From: Nocardia pneumoniae NBRC 100136
GTDB taxonomy: Bacteria > Actinomycetota > Actinomycetes > Mycobacteriales > Mycobacteriaceae
Length of the DNA stretch: 64,000 nt
Direction of reading: 5' to 3'
Assembly (NCBI RefSeq): GCF_000308755.1
Contig: NZ_BAGF01000147.1
Coordinates: 1 to 64,000 of the forward strand
In this document: positions 1 through 10,198 of the stretch, piece by piece
Layout of the letters: the number at the start of each line of letters is the position of its first letter
Numbering within the stretch: position 1 is the stretch's first letter
Notes under the pieces: generated by a model
The model's database searches: none
Told to the model about the DNA's origin: nothing
What the model saw: the letters and a program-made list of their open reading frames with translations, nothing else
Position numbers and translations under genes: made by a program

Positions 1-1226
1 CCCGTGCGATACATGCGCGCACCCGCACCGCCCGCCGCCTCGGCGAACGGATTGGCGACAAACCGCTCCGCGGTCAATCCGGGACGCCGAAGATACCCCT
101 CGGCAAGCGCAGGCCCGGACAGATACAACTCACCGACCACGCCCGGCGGCACCAACCGCAACCGCGCGTCCAGCACATGCAGACCCATACCGGGAACCGG
201 AGTGCCCAAATGCGTCGCGTCATCCCTGGACAACGGCTCGGTGCCGGTGGCGAAGATGGTGGTCTCGGTCGGCCCGTACACGATGTAGAACGACCGATCC
301 CCACTCGCCCACCGCGCGACCAGTTCGGGGCCCACCCGCTCCCCACCACACAAAATCGCCCGCAGATCATCCAGCCCCGCCGGATCCAACGACTCCAACG
401 CACCCGGAGTGATACACAGATGCGTCACCCGCTCCCGCCGCAACAAATCAGCCAACTCCACCCCCGCGAACACCGACGGCGGCGCCACCACCAACGTCGC
501 GCCCGCCGAAAACGCCAGCAACATCTCGATCACCGAAAAATCGAAACTCGGCGTCGTCAAATGCGACACCCGCGACGCCCGCGTCACCCCACGCACCGCG
601 ATCTCATGCTCCACCAACGCCGCCAGACCGGCATGCGTGACCGCGACCCCCTTCGGCTTACCCGTCGACCCCGAGGTGTAGATCACATACGCCAAATGCT
701 GCTCGGTCAGTGGGCGCAACCGATCCAGATACGACACCGAATGCGCCGCCTCCGCGGCGATCCGCTCCCGGCGCACCGGCGCATCCAGCTCGATCCACTC
801 CACACCCGCACCCGGCAACCCCGGCCGATGCGCCCCGAGGGTCACACCCAGCACGACACCAGAATCCGACAGCATGTGCGCGATGCGATCCGCCGGATAC
901 CCAGGGTCCACCGGCACGTACGCGGCGCCGGTCTTCGCCACCGCCCACATCGCCAGCACCGACTCCACCGAACGGGTGATCGCCACCGCGACGAAATCGC
1001 CCGGACCCGCCCCCTGCCCGATCAGATACCGCGCCAACCGCGACGACGCCTCATCCAACTCCCGATAAGTCAGCTCACGCTGATCAGCGGGCTCACCGGT
1101 CGGGTTGTATCGCAGCGCGGCCGAATCGAACGCCGTGTCCACCGCGGCGGTCAGCAATTGGGGAAACAGCAGACTCCGTGCTCGTGAGGGACGGGTACGA
1201 CGTGCGGAACGACGTGTCGAGGTCAT
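1..1226 (-). CDS. NRPS, N-terminal adenylation domain (partial)
   Basis: Start of a non-ribosomal peptide synthetase whose remaining part lies beyond the left edge; 408 codons are visible. The chain opens with a basic leader typical of actinobacterial NRPSs and goes directly into an AMP-forming adenylation domain with no condensation domain before it. Core motifs seen are LTYRELDE (A1 region), YTSGSTGKPKGVAVTH (A3), FDFSV (A4), YGPTETT (A5) and GELYLSGPALAEGY (A6/A7). This makes it a chain-initiating module that activates one amino acid; the substrate cannot be named with confidence from reading alone. ATG at 1226 is the first in-frame start. An iron-siderophore importer lies 8 kb away, so a siderophore product is possible but unproven. 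Confidence 0.88.
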   Translation of the reverse strand, partial: MTSTRRSARRTRPSRARSLLFPQLLTAAVDTAFDSAALRYNPTGEPADQRELTYRELDEASSRLARYLIGQGAGPGDFVAVAITRSVESVLAMWAVAKTGAAYVPVDPGYPADRIAHMLSDSGVVLGVTLGAHRPGLPGAGVEWIELDAPVRRERIAAEAAHSVSYLDRLRPLTEQHLAYVIYTSGSTGKPKGVAVTHAGLAALVEHEIAVRGVTRASRVSHLTTPSFDFSVIEMLLAFSAGATLVVAPPSVFAGVELADLLRRERVTHLCITPGALESLDPAGLDDLRAILCGGERVGPELVARWASGDRSFYIVYGPTETTIFATGTEPLSRDDATHLGTPVPGMGLHVLDARLRLVPPGVVGELYLSGPALAEGYLRRPGLTAERFVANPFAEAAGGAGARMYRT

Positions 1227-1501
1227 ACGGCGGCAAGTTCACTCTCTGCATCAATCAGTGTTCGCCCTGGCTATGGAGCCAGAAGCGATGCTTCAAATGC
1301 GTGAACCCATGACCCGAGCGTGCTGTCGGAATATAGCGAACGACGATCGCGTCCGCCCACCGAACCCGGGAAGGAGCACCCGGGGTACCCGTTCCGCGGG
1401 GCGATGAACAGTAGTTGTGATCAACGACATTCCACGGATCCCCCTGCGCGCACCTCGTGGTGACGGTCGAACGCCGCGCTGACCGACGGATGACGGCAGC
1501 G

Positions 1502-4405
1502 TCATCGACCGGAGCGTTCCAGGTCTTTCAACTGCTGTTGGAGCCGGTCCAGGGCCGCGCGGATGGCATCGATCTGCGCGTTGAGTTCGTCGATCTTCGC
1601 CTGATCCACCCCGGGCGGAGACTGCGCCGGTGGAGGTGCCGCCTGCGGTGGAGCCGCGGACTGCTGGCCCGGTGCGGGAGGAGCGGAGGGGCCCGCGCCC
1701 GGTGCGGTGGCGAGCTGGCCGGTACCGGGGCCGAACACTTGGTCGAGCGCCTCGGCGAGGGTCGGGGCGTACCCTACGCGGACGCCGCCGGTGCCGGGCT
1801 CGCGGTAGCTGACCAGGACCCGCGCCAGCTGCGGGAAAGTCGATGCGTTCGGCGTGGTGGAGATCCGCTCGGTGAACAGCGGCTCGACGTACAGCACGCC
1901 GCCGTCGGCGATCGGCAGGGTGAGCAGATTGCCGTATTGGATCCGGTTCGATCGCTCGAGCAGGGTCCGTTCGGACGCCACCCTGGTGTCGGAGATCATC
2001 GAGTTCTGGATCTGCTGCGGCCCCTGGGTGAGAGTGTCGGTGGGCAGCTGCAGGACGCTGATCTTGCCGTAGTTCTCCGGGTCGGAGTGGGCCGAGACGT
2101 AGGCGGAGAGGAATTCCCTGTTGTATCCGACCATCGCGCTGGCCAGCCGGAACGACGGCTGGGCGGTGGACTGGTCGCCGAGCAGGACGTAGAACGGCGG
2201 CTGGTGCGGGTTGGTTTCCACGGTCGGATCACTGGGCACCGACCAGAAAGCGTTGGTGGTGAAGAATTCTCGCGGTTCGTCCACGTGGTATCGGGCGAGC
2301 ATCTCGCGTTGGACGGTGAACAGGTCCTCCGGGTAACGGAAGTGGGCCCGCAATTCCGCGCTGATCGACTCCTCGGGTTCGACCGTGCCCGGGAAGACCT
2401 TCATCCACGCCGCCAGGACCGGGTCCTGCCGGTCGACCTGATACAGGGTGACCGTGCCGTCATAGGCGTCGACGGTGGCCTTGATCGAATTCCGCACGTA
2501 GGAAATCTCCGGAGGCAGCTGGACATCGCTGTCCGGCTGCTCGGCTCCGAGCGAGCTGCGCTTGGCATACGGGTAGCCGTCGATCGTCGTGTACGCGTCG
2601 ACGATCCACACGATCCGGCCGCCCACGACCGCCGGGTAGGGATTGTGGTCGGTCGTCAACCATGGAGCGACGAGTTCGACACGGTGACGCGGGTCGCGGT
2701 TGAAGATGATCTTCGATTCGGGACCGATGGCCTTCGAGAAGATGATGTTGCGCTCGGTGTAGGTCGCGGCGAAGGCGAGGCGGTTGAGCCAGTTCCCGAT
2801 CGGGACGCCACCGGCGCCGGTGTAGGTGTACTTGGTGGTGTCGGTGTCGTACTCGCGCGGTTCGGTGCCGCCGCCGACGATCGCGTAGTCGGGACTAGCG
2901 TGGGCGATCACTTCGCCGTAATAGACGCGAGGCTGATCCACCGGGATCACTTGGTGTCCGGATGCCTGGGAGGCGATGTCGCTGACCGTGTAGAGCGGGT
3001 ATCCGCTGTTGCTGCTGGCGGCATCGCCCGCGGCATCGCGGACCGCCGCGTTGACGCGGTTGGCCGGCGCGGCGACGAACCCGTTTCCGTGGGTGTAGAC
3101 GGTGTGCCGATTGACCCAGTGGCGCTGGTTGCCGCTCAGCGCGCTGGGGGTCAGCTCGCGGGCCGCGACCACGTAGTCGCGCTTTTCCCCATCGATGCGG
3201 TAGCGATCCAGGTCCAGATGCGCGGGGAAGCTGTAGAAGTTCTTCAGCTGTTGCTGCTGGGTGAATGTTCGCGAGAGCGCGGTCGGATCGAGCAGGCGGG
3301 CGTTGGCGATCGTGGTGACGTCCGCCGGTACGTCGGGTGGGCGCTTGGTGCCGATCCCGGAGTAGGCCTGGTATTCGACGCGGTCGTGGCCGATCGCGTA
3401 CGCCTGGCGGGTAGCCGCGATGTTGCGTTCGATGTAGGCGCGTTCCATGTCGGCGGCGTTCGGGCGCACCGAGAACTGCTCGACGGCCAGCGGCCAGACG
3501 GCGCCTACCAGGATCGAGGACAACAGCAGCAGCGCGGCGGCCATCGCGGGGATGCGCAGATCCCGGACGACGACGGCGGCGAAGACCGCGGCGGCGCAGA
3601 TGACCGCGATCGCGAAGAGAATCAGCCGGGCCGGAAGCACCGCGTTGATGTCGGTGTACCCGGCTCCGGCGAAGGTGGGTTCCTTGCGACGGCTCGACAG
3701 CAGCGAGTATCGATCGAGCCAGTAGGCGGCTGCTTTCACGACGATGAACGTGCCGGCGATCACCGCGAGCTGGACGCGGGCCGCGTGGGTCAGACCGGGC
3801 GCGCTTCCGGACAGCCGCAACCCCCCGAACAGGTAGTGCGTCGCGAGCGCGGCCAGGAACGCGAGGATCGTGGCGGCGAACAGCCAGTTGACGACCAGCC
3901 GGTAGAGGGGCAGATCGAAGACGAAGAACCCGATGTCGAGTCCGAACTCAGGATCCGACACGCCGAAGGACCCGCCGTGCAGGAACAGTTGGACCGTCCT
4001 CCAACTGGACTGTGCGATGAGACCGGAGATGAGGCCGAGCGACGCCGCGATGCCCAACCCGAACCGCAGCGGCCGCCGGATCACCATCGCCCGATACGGC
4101 CGGAGACTGTCTTCTTCCCCGGTATCCGGCACGAAGACGGGGCGAGACCGGAATGCCAGCCACATCGCCGCGAACAGGACGCCACCGATGAACAACGCGA
4201 TCACGAGGAACAGCGACAGACGCGTGAACAGCACCGTGGCCCAGACACCGCGGAAGCCGACTTCACCGAACCACAGCCAACTGACGTAGGCACCGATCAG
4301 GCGGGGAACGAACAGCAGCGACACGACGAACACCGTGGCGGCGACCACCAGCACCCGAGTGCTGCGATGCAACCGCCGCAGGCCGGGACCGTCGCGTGCG
4401 CTCAT
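1502..4405 (-). CDS. UPF0182 family membrane protein
   Basis: A 967-aa integral membrane protein of the UPF0182 family, conserved in actinobacteria and of unknown biochemical function. About seven hydrophobic segments fill the N-terminal third, with motifs such as YVSWLWFGEVGFR, QLFLHGGSFGV and THYLFGG that are characteristic of the family. A large extracytoplasmic domain follows, and the C-terminus is a proline/alanine linker plus a short heptad-like segment. ATG at 4405 is chosen over an upstream in-frame GTG because an AGGAG ribosome-binding site sits just before it and family members begin with this arginine-rich stretch. It is divergent from the GH15 gene across about 250 bp. Confidence 0.93.
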   Translation of the reverse strand: MSARDGPGLRRLHRSTRVLVVAATVFVVSLLFVPRLIGAYVSWLWFGEVGFRGVWATVLFTRLSLFLVIALFIGGVLFAAMWLAFRSRPVFVPDTGEEDSLRPYRAMVIRRPLRFGLGIAASLGLISGLIAQSSWRTVQLFLHGGSFGVSDPEFGLDIGFFVFDLPLYRLVVNWLFAATILAFLAALATHYLFGGLRLSGSAPGLTHAARVQLAVIAGTFIVVKAAAYWLDRYSLLSSRRKEPTFAGAGYTDINAVLPARLILFAIAVICAAAVFAAVVVRDLRIPAMAAALLLLSSILVGAVWPLAVEQFSVRPNAADMERAYIERNIAATRQAYAIGHDRVEYQAYSGIGTKRPPDVPADVTTIANARLLDPTALSRTFTQQQQLKNFYSFPAHLDLDRYRIDGEKRDYVVAARELTPSALSGNQRHWVNRHTVYTHGNGFVAAPANRVNAAVRDAAGDAASSNSGYPLYTVSDIASQASGHQVIPVDQPRVYYGEVIAHASPDYAIVGGGTEPREYDTDTTKYTYTGAGGVPIGNWLNRLAFAATYTERNIIFSKAIGPESKIIFNRDPRHRVELVAPWLTTDHNPYPAVVGGRIVWIVDAYTTIDGYPYAKRSSLGAEQPDSDVQLPPEISYVRNSIKATVDAYDGTVTLYQVDRQDPVLAAWMKVFPGTVEPEESISAELRAHFRYPEDLFTVQREMLARYHVDEPREFFTTNAFWSVPSDPTVETNPHQPPFYVLLGDQSTAQPSFRLASAMVGYNREFLSAYVSAHSDPENYGKISVLQLPTDTLTQGPQQIQNSMISDTRVASERTLLERSNRIQYGNLLTLPIADGGVLYVEPLFTERISTTPNASTFPQLARVLVSYREPGTGGVRVGYAPTLAEALDQVFGPGTGQLATAPGAGPSAPPAPGQQSAAPPQAAPPPAQSPPGVDQAKIDELNAQIDAIRAALDRLQQQLKDLERSGR

Positions 4406-4653
4406 CTCCCACTCCTGTGGCTGCGCCGAGCCGAACGGTGTACGGCCGACGTGGACCACTCAGCCCGATACTACCGAGGGACCCCCGAGACCGTAGCGGA
4501 CGCGGGGGTTGCCCATTCGACCTGCGAAATGATGGGCTTTGGGAAACGCCATACCACTCACTCCAGCTAGCAGTGGTCGAGAGAAGGCGGTTCACCAGGC
4601 GATCGCGTGGAATACCCAGCCAGAGTCAGCGCCGAGATGACGATGGAGCAACC

Positions 4654-6600
4654 ATGGACGACGAGATCGAACGCACACCGCGGCTGACGGCGTTCCCGCC
4701 TATCGACGACTACGGTTTCCTCTCCGACTGCGAGGTCGCCGCCCTCATCGCTCCCAGCGGGGCCATCGAGTGGATGTGCCTGCCCCGCATGGACTCCCCC
4801 AGCGTCTTCGCCGCCGTCCTCGATCGTTCCGCCGGATCGTTCCGGTTCGCCCCTGCCGACTTCATGGTGCCCACCGATCGCCGGTACGTCCCGGGCACCA
4901 TGGTCATGGAGACCACCTGGCGCAGCGGCGAAGGGTGGGCGACCGTGCGCGATGTGCTGCTCGTCGGCCCATGGCGCCACCAGACACCCGGACGTAGTGC
5001 CCATCGCCGGACCCCCACCGACTACGACGCCGAGCACATTCTGCTGCGGACGGTGCATTGCGAGACCGGGCAGATCCAGTTCGGGCTGGACTGCCACCCG
5101 TGCTTCGACTATGGCAGGCATCGCGCTCGCTGGGAGTACCTCGACAGCTACCACCTCGCGCAAGCCAGCGCCGATGGCATCGATTTGCAGCTGACGCTGA
5201 GCACCGACATGCGCTTGGGGCTGGAAGGAACGCACGCGGTCGCCCGCACGCTGCTGAAGGCGGGCGACACCCGCTTCTGCGCACTCTCCTGGGGCAGCCG
5301 GGAGATCCCCTGTTCCGTCGACGAGGCCGATGAACGGCTGCTGCGGACGATCCACCACTGGCGGCACTGGCTGGCCGGTGGACGGTTTCCGGACCATCCG
5401 TGGACAACCCAGCTCACCCGCAGCGCACTGACCCTCAAGGGCCTGACCTTCGCACCCACCGGCGCCATCGCCGCCGCAGCCACCACGTCATTGCCGGAAA
5501 CCCCGGGCGGACAACGCAACTGGGATTATCGCTACTCATGGGTCCGCGACTCCGCCTTCGCGCTGTGGGGCCTGTACACGCTGGGCTTCACCTGGGAGGC
5601 GAACGACTTCTTCTCCTACATCCTCAGCTTGACCGAAGAAGCCCGGGACATGCAGATCGTGTACGGCATCGGCGGTGAAACCGACCTCACCGAGCAGACC
5701 CTCTCGCACCTGCGCGGCTACGACAATGCCGGTCCCGTGCGCATCGGCAACGAAGCATACCGGCAACGTCAGCACGATGTGTGGGGCACGGTGCTGGATT
5801 CGGTCTACCTCTATGGCCGCCACCAAGATCAAATCGATGCGCGGGCCTGGCCGCTGCTGGGCCGGGCCGTCAAGAGCGCCCTCACCTACTGGCGCGAGCC
5901 CGACCACGGCATCTGGGAAGTGCGCGGCAAGCCGCAGCACTTCACCTCCAGCAAAGTGATGTGCTGGGTTGCCGCCGATCGCGGCGCCCGGCTGGCCCGC
6001 ATCCACCAGGACTTCGAACGCGCGCAGCGCTGGCAGCAGGCCGCCGACGAAATCCACGCCGACATCTGCACGCACGCCGTCGACTCCCGGCAGGTGTTCA
6101 CCCAGTACTACGGCGGTACGGCGCTGGACGCGTCGGCCCTGCTCATCCCGCTGGTGCGTTTCCTGCCTCCCGATGACGAGCGGGTACGCAACACGGTGTT
6201 GGCCATCGCCGACGAACTGACCGAAGACGGCCTCGTCCTGCGCTACCGCGTCGATGAGACCGACGACGGATGCGCCGGGGAGGAAGGCGCTTTCACGATC
6301 TGCTCGTTCTGGTTGGTCTCGGCGCTGTCGGAGATCGGCGAGAAGAGACGAGCCAAACAGCTGTGCGAGCGACTGCTCGGCTACGCCAGCCCCCTCGGCC
6401 TCTACGCCGAGGAGATCGACCCCCGCACCGGCCGGCACTGGGGCAACTACCCCCAGGCGTTCACCCACCTCGCCCTGATCAACGCCGTGATGCACGTCAT
6501 CCAGGACGAGCAAGCCGTCCTGCGGGAGGCGCTCGGCGGTGAATCGATCGCCCCACGACTGGGCGATGCGCCGTTCACCGTGGGATACATCCACCACTGA
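4654..6600 (+). CDS. Glycoside hydrolase family 15 protein (glucoamylase/trehalase-like)
   Basis: A 648-aa cytosolic glycosidase of family GH15. The N-terminal domain (about residues 1-250) carries the family opening PPIDDYGFLSDCEVAALI and IEWMCLPRMDSPSVF. The C-terminal (alpha/alpha)6 barrel has the substrate-binding block RNWDYRYSWVRDSAF and a candidate catalytic acid in GEEGAFTICSFW. Actinobacterial members of this subfamily include trehalases as well as glucoamylases; the reading does not decide between them. In mycolate-type bacteria a role in trehalose or storage-glucan turnover is plausible. ATG 4654 follows GGAG; in-frame codons upstream lack family similarity. It converges on the nucleoside transporter with a gap of only nine bases. 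Confidence 0.88.
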   Translation: MDDEIERTPRLTAFPPIDDYGFLSDCEVAALIAPSGAIEWMCLPRMDSPSVFAAVLDRSAGSFRFAPADFMVPTDRRYVPGTMVMETTWRSGEGWATVRDVLLVGPWRHQTPGRSAHRRTPTDYDAEHILLRTVHCETGQIQFGLDCHPCFDYGRHRARWEYLDSYHLAQASADGIDLQLTLSTDMRLGLEGTHAVARTLLKAGDTRFCALSWGSREIPCSVDEADERLLRTIHHWRHWLAGGRFPDHPWTTQLTRSALTLKGLTFAPTGAIAAAATTSLPETPGGQRNWDYRYSWVRDSAFALWGLYTLGFTWEANDFFSYILSLTEEARDMQIVYGIGGETDLTEQTLSHLRGYDNAGPVRIGNEAYRQRQHDVWGTVLDSVYLYGRHQDQIDARAWPLLGRAVKSALTYWREPDHGIWEVRGKPQHFTSSKVMCWVAADRGARLARIHQDFERAQRWQQAADEIHADICTHAVDSRQVFTQYYGGTALDASALLIPLVRFLPPDDERVRNTVLAIADELTEDGLVLRYRVDETDDGCAGEEGAFTICSFWLVSALSEIGEKRRAKQLCERLLGYASPLGLYAEEIDPRTGRHWGNYPQAFTHLALINAVMHVIQDEQAVLREALGGESIAPRLGDAPFTVGYIHH

Positions 6601-6609
6601 CCTTTCGGT

Positions 6610-7821
6610 CTAACTCAGGAGTCCGACGATGGTGGCGGACAGAAAGCTGACCAGGGTGGCGCCGTAGAGCAGGCGGAGTCCGTTGCGGGCGATCACGGTG
6701 CCCTGTTTCTCGCTGAGGCTGCGAACCGCGCCGGTGACGATGGCGATGGTGGAGAAGTTCGCGAACGACACCAGATAGGTGGACACGATCGCGACGGTGC
6801 GGTCGGACAATCCCGTGTCTTGTCTGCTCAGTTCCTGCATGGCGACGACCTCGTTGGACACCAGCTTGGTGCCCATGAATCGGCCCGCGTCCGCCGCCTC
6901 CTGCCAGGGGATGCCGGTCAGCCAGGCCAGCGGGGCGAAGACGTGCCCCATCACATCCTGGAACGTGGTGCCATGGAAGAGGGCGGCGAAGATTCCGTTG
7001 ATCATGGCCAGCAGGGCGATGAATCCGATCAGCATGGCCGCGACGGTGAAGGCGACTTTGAACCCGACCAGGATGTAGTCGGTGAGCATCTCGAAGAACG
7101 ATTGCGGCTTGCGGCTGTCGGCGATTTCCTCGCTCAGCAGCTCGGCATCGTCGGCGGCGGTGACCGGGTAGGGATTGATCAGCGAGCACACCACGAACGC
7201 GCCGACCATGTTGAGCATGATGCCCGCGATCACGTACTTCGCGTCGATCAGCTGCATGTAGGCGCCGAGGACGGACGCCGAGACCGTCGACATCGCCGAT
7301 GCGGCCAGGGTGTACATCCGCTGCGGCGGGATGTCGTCGAGCATGGCCCGCAGCGAGATGAATACCTCGGACTGACCGAGAATGGCGGCGGCGACCGCGT
7401 TGAACGATTCGATCTTGCCGAAGCCGCTCACCCACGACAGCAGCAGGCCGAGGTATTTGATGATCAGCGGCAGCACCCGCAGGTGCTGCAGGATGCCGAT
7501 GAGGGCGGAGACGAACACGATCGGCATCAGGACCGCGAACAGGAACGCCGGTCCGCTCTCGCCCGTGGTGGGCAGGTCGCCGAACACGAACGCCGTCCCT
7601 TGGGCGGCGTAGCCGAGTATGTGGGCGAAAGTGTCGCTCACCGCGCGGATCACGGTGCGCCCGATCCCGGTTTTCAGCAGCAGGAAACCGAGCGCGATCT
7701 GGACGGCCAGCAGGACCGCGATCCGCGGCAGTCTACCGCAGGCGGCGCGGCGGTCGGTACTGGGCAACCATGCCAGCAGCAGGAAACACGCCAGCCCGGC
7801 GACTCCGATCAGATAATGCAC
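6610..7821 (-). CDS. NupC-type concentrative nucleoside transporter
   Basis: A 403-aa membrane protein of the CNT/NupC family, importing nucleosides by cation symport. Family blocks are clear: FAVLMPIVFVSALIGILQHL, IKYLGLLLSWVSGFGKIESFNAVAAAILGQSEVF, and NMVGAFVVCSLINPY, followed by a GF(I)ALLAMING segment and the conserved C-terminal ELSRQDTGLSDRTVAIVSTYLVSFANFSTI block. About ten hydrophobic segments are present. GTG 7821 is preferred because GAGG lies six bases before it; an upstream TTG at 7848 has no such site. It is downstream of and co-oriented with the iron importer, but a 143-bp gap with a hairpin suggests its own transcription. Confidence 0.9.
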   Translation of the reverse strand: MHYLIGVAGLACFLLLAWLPSTDRRAACGRLPRIAVLLAVQIALGFLLLKTGIGRTVIRAVSDTFAHILGYAAQGTAFVFGDLPTTGESGPAFLFAVLMPIVFVSALIGILQHLRVLPLIIKYLGLLLSWVSGFGKIESFNAVAAAILGQSEVFISLRAMLDDIPPQRMYTLAASAMSTVSASVLGAYMQLIDAKYVIAGIMLNMVGAFVVCSLINPYPVTAADDAELLSEEIADSRKPQSFFEMLTDYILVGFKVAFTVAAMLIGFIALLAMINGIFAALFHGTTFQDVMGHVFAPLAWLTGIPWQEAADAGRFMGTKLVSNEVVAMQELSRQDTGLSDRTVAIVSTYLVSFANFSTIAIVTGAVRSLSEKQGTVIARNGLRLLYGATLVSFLSATIVGLLS

Positions 7822-7904
7822 GCGGACCTCGGAAACCCTGGCGTGCAACCGCTTTCACAAGCACCTCTCATGTCGGTCCATAGTGGGGTGTACCCAGAGC
7901 TGAG

Positions 7905-7921
7905 AAGCCCGGTCAGGGCTT
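7905..7921. terminator. Short hairpin between siderophore-binding protein and nupC
   Basis: A 6-bp stem AAGCCC/GGGCTT with a 5-nt loop in the gap between the two genes. A short T run follows it only on the plus strand; as an RNA hairpin on the minus strand it could still attenuate read-through from the importer operon into nupC. The weak stem makes this tentative. Confidence 0.3.
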
Positions 7922-7964
7922 TTCGCGCGGACGGAGGGCCTGCGGCGTCCCGGCGGCGGCGAGA

Positions 7965-8978
7965 TCACCGTGCTGGCTGGGTGCCGGTGGCTTTGGCGAC
8001 GTCGGCGAGCATCCGATCGGCGGCCTGCACACCGATACCGGACATCCAGGTCTCGTCGGGGACCTCGATGACCTTGCCGTTCTTCACCGCGGGCAGGTCG
8101 CGCCAGACCGGGCTGGTGGTGACGGCGTTCTTCTGGGTCTTGCCCGGATCGTCGATGGTGGCCACGAAGATCAGATCGGCGTCGGCCTGGTCGATCTGCT
8201 CCGGGCTGACTTCTTTCATGATCTTCTTCGGATCGTTCGAGATCTGTGACGCCGGGCGCGGCAATCCGATGTCGGCGAGCACCACGCCGCTGAAGGAGTT
8301 GCTCTGATACAACCGGGTCGGTCCGGCGAGGAAGCGGACGACCGACACGGTGGGCAGGCTGCCGTTGTGCTGGGCTTTGATGTCGGCGCCGAGCGCGCGA
8401 GCGCGGTCCTCGTATTTCTTCAGCGCGTCGGCGGCCTGCGATTCCAGACCGAGCGCCCTGCCGTGCAACGCCAGATTGGCCTTCCACGGGCCGCCGACGG
8501 TTTCGGTGAACACGGTGGGCGCGATCCCGGAGAGCTTGTCGTAGATCTTTTCGTGCCGGATCTTCGAGGACAGGATCAGATCCGGTTTCAGCGAGGCGAT
8601 GCGTTCCAGATTCGGCTCTTGCAGCGGGCCGACATCGATCACCCCGTCCACCTTCCCCGCCAGATAGTCCGGGAATCCGCCACGGGTCTTCGTGTGCGGA
8701 ACCACCGCCCCCAGCGGCTTGACACCCAGCAGAGTCACCGAGTCGAGTTCGGCCGTATCGAGCACCACCACACGCCGCGGCACCTGGGGAATCGTCACCT
8801 GGCCCATCACAGTGTCGACGGTGCGCGGGAAACTCGCCGGGTCGGCGGCCGACACCACCGAATCCATTGGCATGGAACCTGTTCCGCACGCGGTCAGGCC
8901 GGACATTCCGATGGCGGCCGCGACCAGCGCGACTGTGACGCGACCTGCTCGGCGCAGGCGGATTCGTCGGATGGACAT
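7965..8978 (-). CDS. Iron-siderophore ABC transporter substrate-binding lipoprotein
   Basis: A 337-aa exported lipoprotein that captures a ferric siderophore outside the membrane. The basic n-region and hydrophobic core end in lipobox LTAC with the acylated cysteine at residue 31. The rest is a class III (FecB/FepB-type) binding protein: PRRVVVLDTAELDSVTLLGVKPLGA, PNLERIASLKPDLILSS, and a C-terminal WRDLPAVKNGKVIEV block. ATG 8978 follows GAGG at good spacing. It is the last gene of the importer group, 59 bp after the ATPase gene. The cognate siderophore cannot be deduced from sequence. Confidence 0.93.
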   Translation of the reverse strand: MSIRRIRLRRAGRVTVALVAAAIGMSGLTACGTGSMPMDSVVSAADPASFPRTVDTVMGQVTIPQVPRRVVVLDTAELDSVTLLGVKPLGAVVPHTKTRGGFPDYLAGKVDGVIDVGPLQEPNLERIASLKPDLILSSKIRHEKIYDKLSGIAPTVFTETVGGPWKANLALHGRALGLESQAADALKKYEDRARALGADIKAQHNGSLPTVSVVRFLAGPTRLYQSNSFSGVVLADIGLPRPASQISNDPKKIMKEVSPEQIDQADADLIFVATIDDPGKTQKNAVTTSPVWRDLPAVKNGKVIEVPDETWMSGIGVQAADRMLADVAKATGTQPAR

Positions 8979-9037
8979 GATGATCCTCGTCTCTCAGCCC
9001 GTCACTCCAGCGGAGTGGCGGTGTGGCCTTTTGGGTG

Positions 9038-10198
9038 TCAGGTCCGGAGGGTGGTGGATGCCGCGCGGGCGCTGCTATGGCGCGTGGCTCGGCTTCTCGG
9101 TATGACCAGTGGGGTGCCGGTCTCCGGGTCGGGAATCACCCGGCACTCGACACCGAAAACCGTGCGGACCAGGTCGGCGTCCAGCACCTCGGCAGGCGCA
9201 CCCGCGGCGGCCAACCGCCCATCGTGCAGCACGACCAGGTGATCGGCGTAGCGGGCGGCCTGCCCCAGATCGTGCAACACCATGACCACAGTGCGCCCGG
9301 CGTCGGTGTGCAGTTCGGCGACCAGATCCAGCACATCGAGCTGGTGACGCAGATCCAGGAAAGTGGTCGGCTCATCCAGCAGCAACAGCTCGGTCTCCTG
9401 CGCCAACGCCAACGCGATCCACACCCGCTGCCGCTGCCCACCCGAAAGCCGATCGACCGGCTCATCCCGCAACACATCAGTCCCCGTGCGGCGCAACGCA
9501 TTCTCCACCGCCGCCTGATCCACCGCCGACCACGGGCGCAGCATCCGCTGATGCGGATACCGACCCAACCGCACCAACGCTTCCACCGTGATCGCCTCCG
9601 GAGTGATCGGCTGCTGCGGCAACAGACCCAGCCGCAGCGCCACAGTTCGCGCGGACATACGGTGGATCTCCGCGCCGTCCAACGTGACGGTTCCACCGGA
9701 CGGACGCAGCAACCGCGACAACCCCCGCAGCAGAGTCGATTTGCCGCAGGCGTTCGGTCCGACGATCGCGGTGATCGCACCACCGGGCAACTCCAGATCC
9801 AGCCCCTCGATCACGCCGCGCTCGCCGTAGCGCAGCGCGAGATCGTGCGTGGCCAGCACATTCCCGGTCCCCGCCTGACGCTTACCCGCAACGACACCCG
9901 CTGTGCCGGTCTTTCCCTCGCTCATGCGCTCCTCCGATGCGCCCGGCTGCTGCCCCTCACCCAACACCAGATCCTCGGTGGCGAGCACATTCCCGGCCCC
10001 GACCGCCTGACGTTCGGCCTGGCCCGCAACGACACCCGCTGTGCCGGAATCTGCCTCGCTCACGCGCTCCTCCGACGCGCCGGGCAGCCTCTCACCCAAC
10101 ACCAGATCCTCGGTGGCGAGCACATTCCCGGCCCCGACCGCCTGACGTTCGGCCTGGCCCGCAACGACACCGGGTGTGCCGGTCGTTCCCTCGCTCAT
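9038..10198 (-). CDS. Iron-siderophore ABC transporter ATP-binding protein with repeated N-terminus
   Basis: FecE/FepC-type ATPase that energises the siderophore importer: Walker A GPNACGKST, Q-loop LGLLPQQP, signature LSGGQRQR, Walker B LLLLDEPTT and the H-loop HDLGQAARYADH. The start is odd. The first roughly 45 codons, with their ribosome-binding site, are present three times in frame, giving candidate starts at 10198 (ATG), 10063 (GTG) and 9925 (ATG). The first overlaps the stop of the upstream permease as ATGA, so 386 aa is the longest form. The innermost start gives 295 aa, closer to the usual 260-290 aa for this family. Which start or starts are used is open. Confidence 0.9.
   Translation of the reverse strand: MSEGTTGTPGVVAGQAERQAVGAGNVLATEDLVLGERLPGASEERVSEADSGTAGVVAGQAERQAVGAGNVLATEDLVLGEGQQPGASEERMSEGKTGTAGVVAGKRQAGTGNVLATHDLALRYGERGVIEGLDLELPGGAITAIVGPNACGKSTLLRGLSRLLRPSGGTVTLDGAEIHRMSARTVALRLGLLPQQPITPEAITVEALVRLGRYPHQRMLRPWSAVDQAAVENALRRTGTDVLRDEPVDRLSGGQRQRVWIALALAQETELLLLDEPTTFLDLRHQLDVLDLVAELHTDAGRTVVMVLHDLGQAARYADHLVVLHDGRLAAAGAPAEVLDADLVRTVFGVECRVIPDPETGTPLVIPRSRATRHSSARAASTTLRT

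Noticed and set aside
1457..4570. Long plus-strand open frame of more than 1000 codons
   Set aside because: It is the antisense shadow of the UPF0182 gene; its arginine/aspartate/glycine-rich translation has no domain and reflects high GC at third positions.
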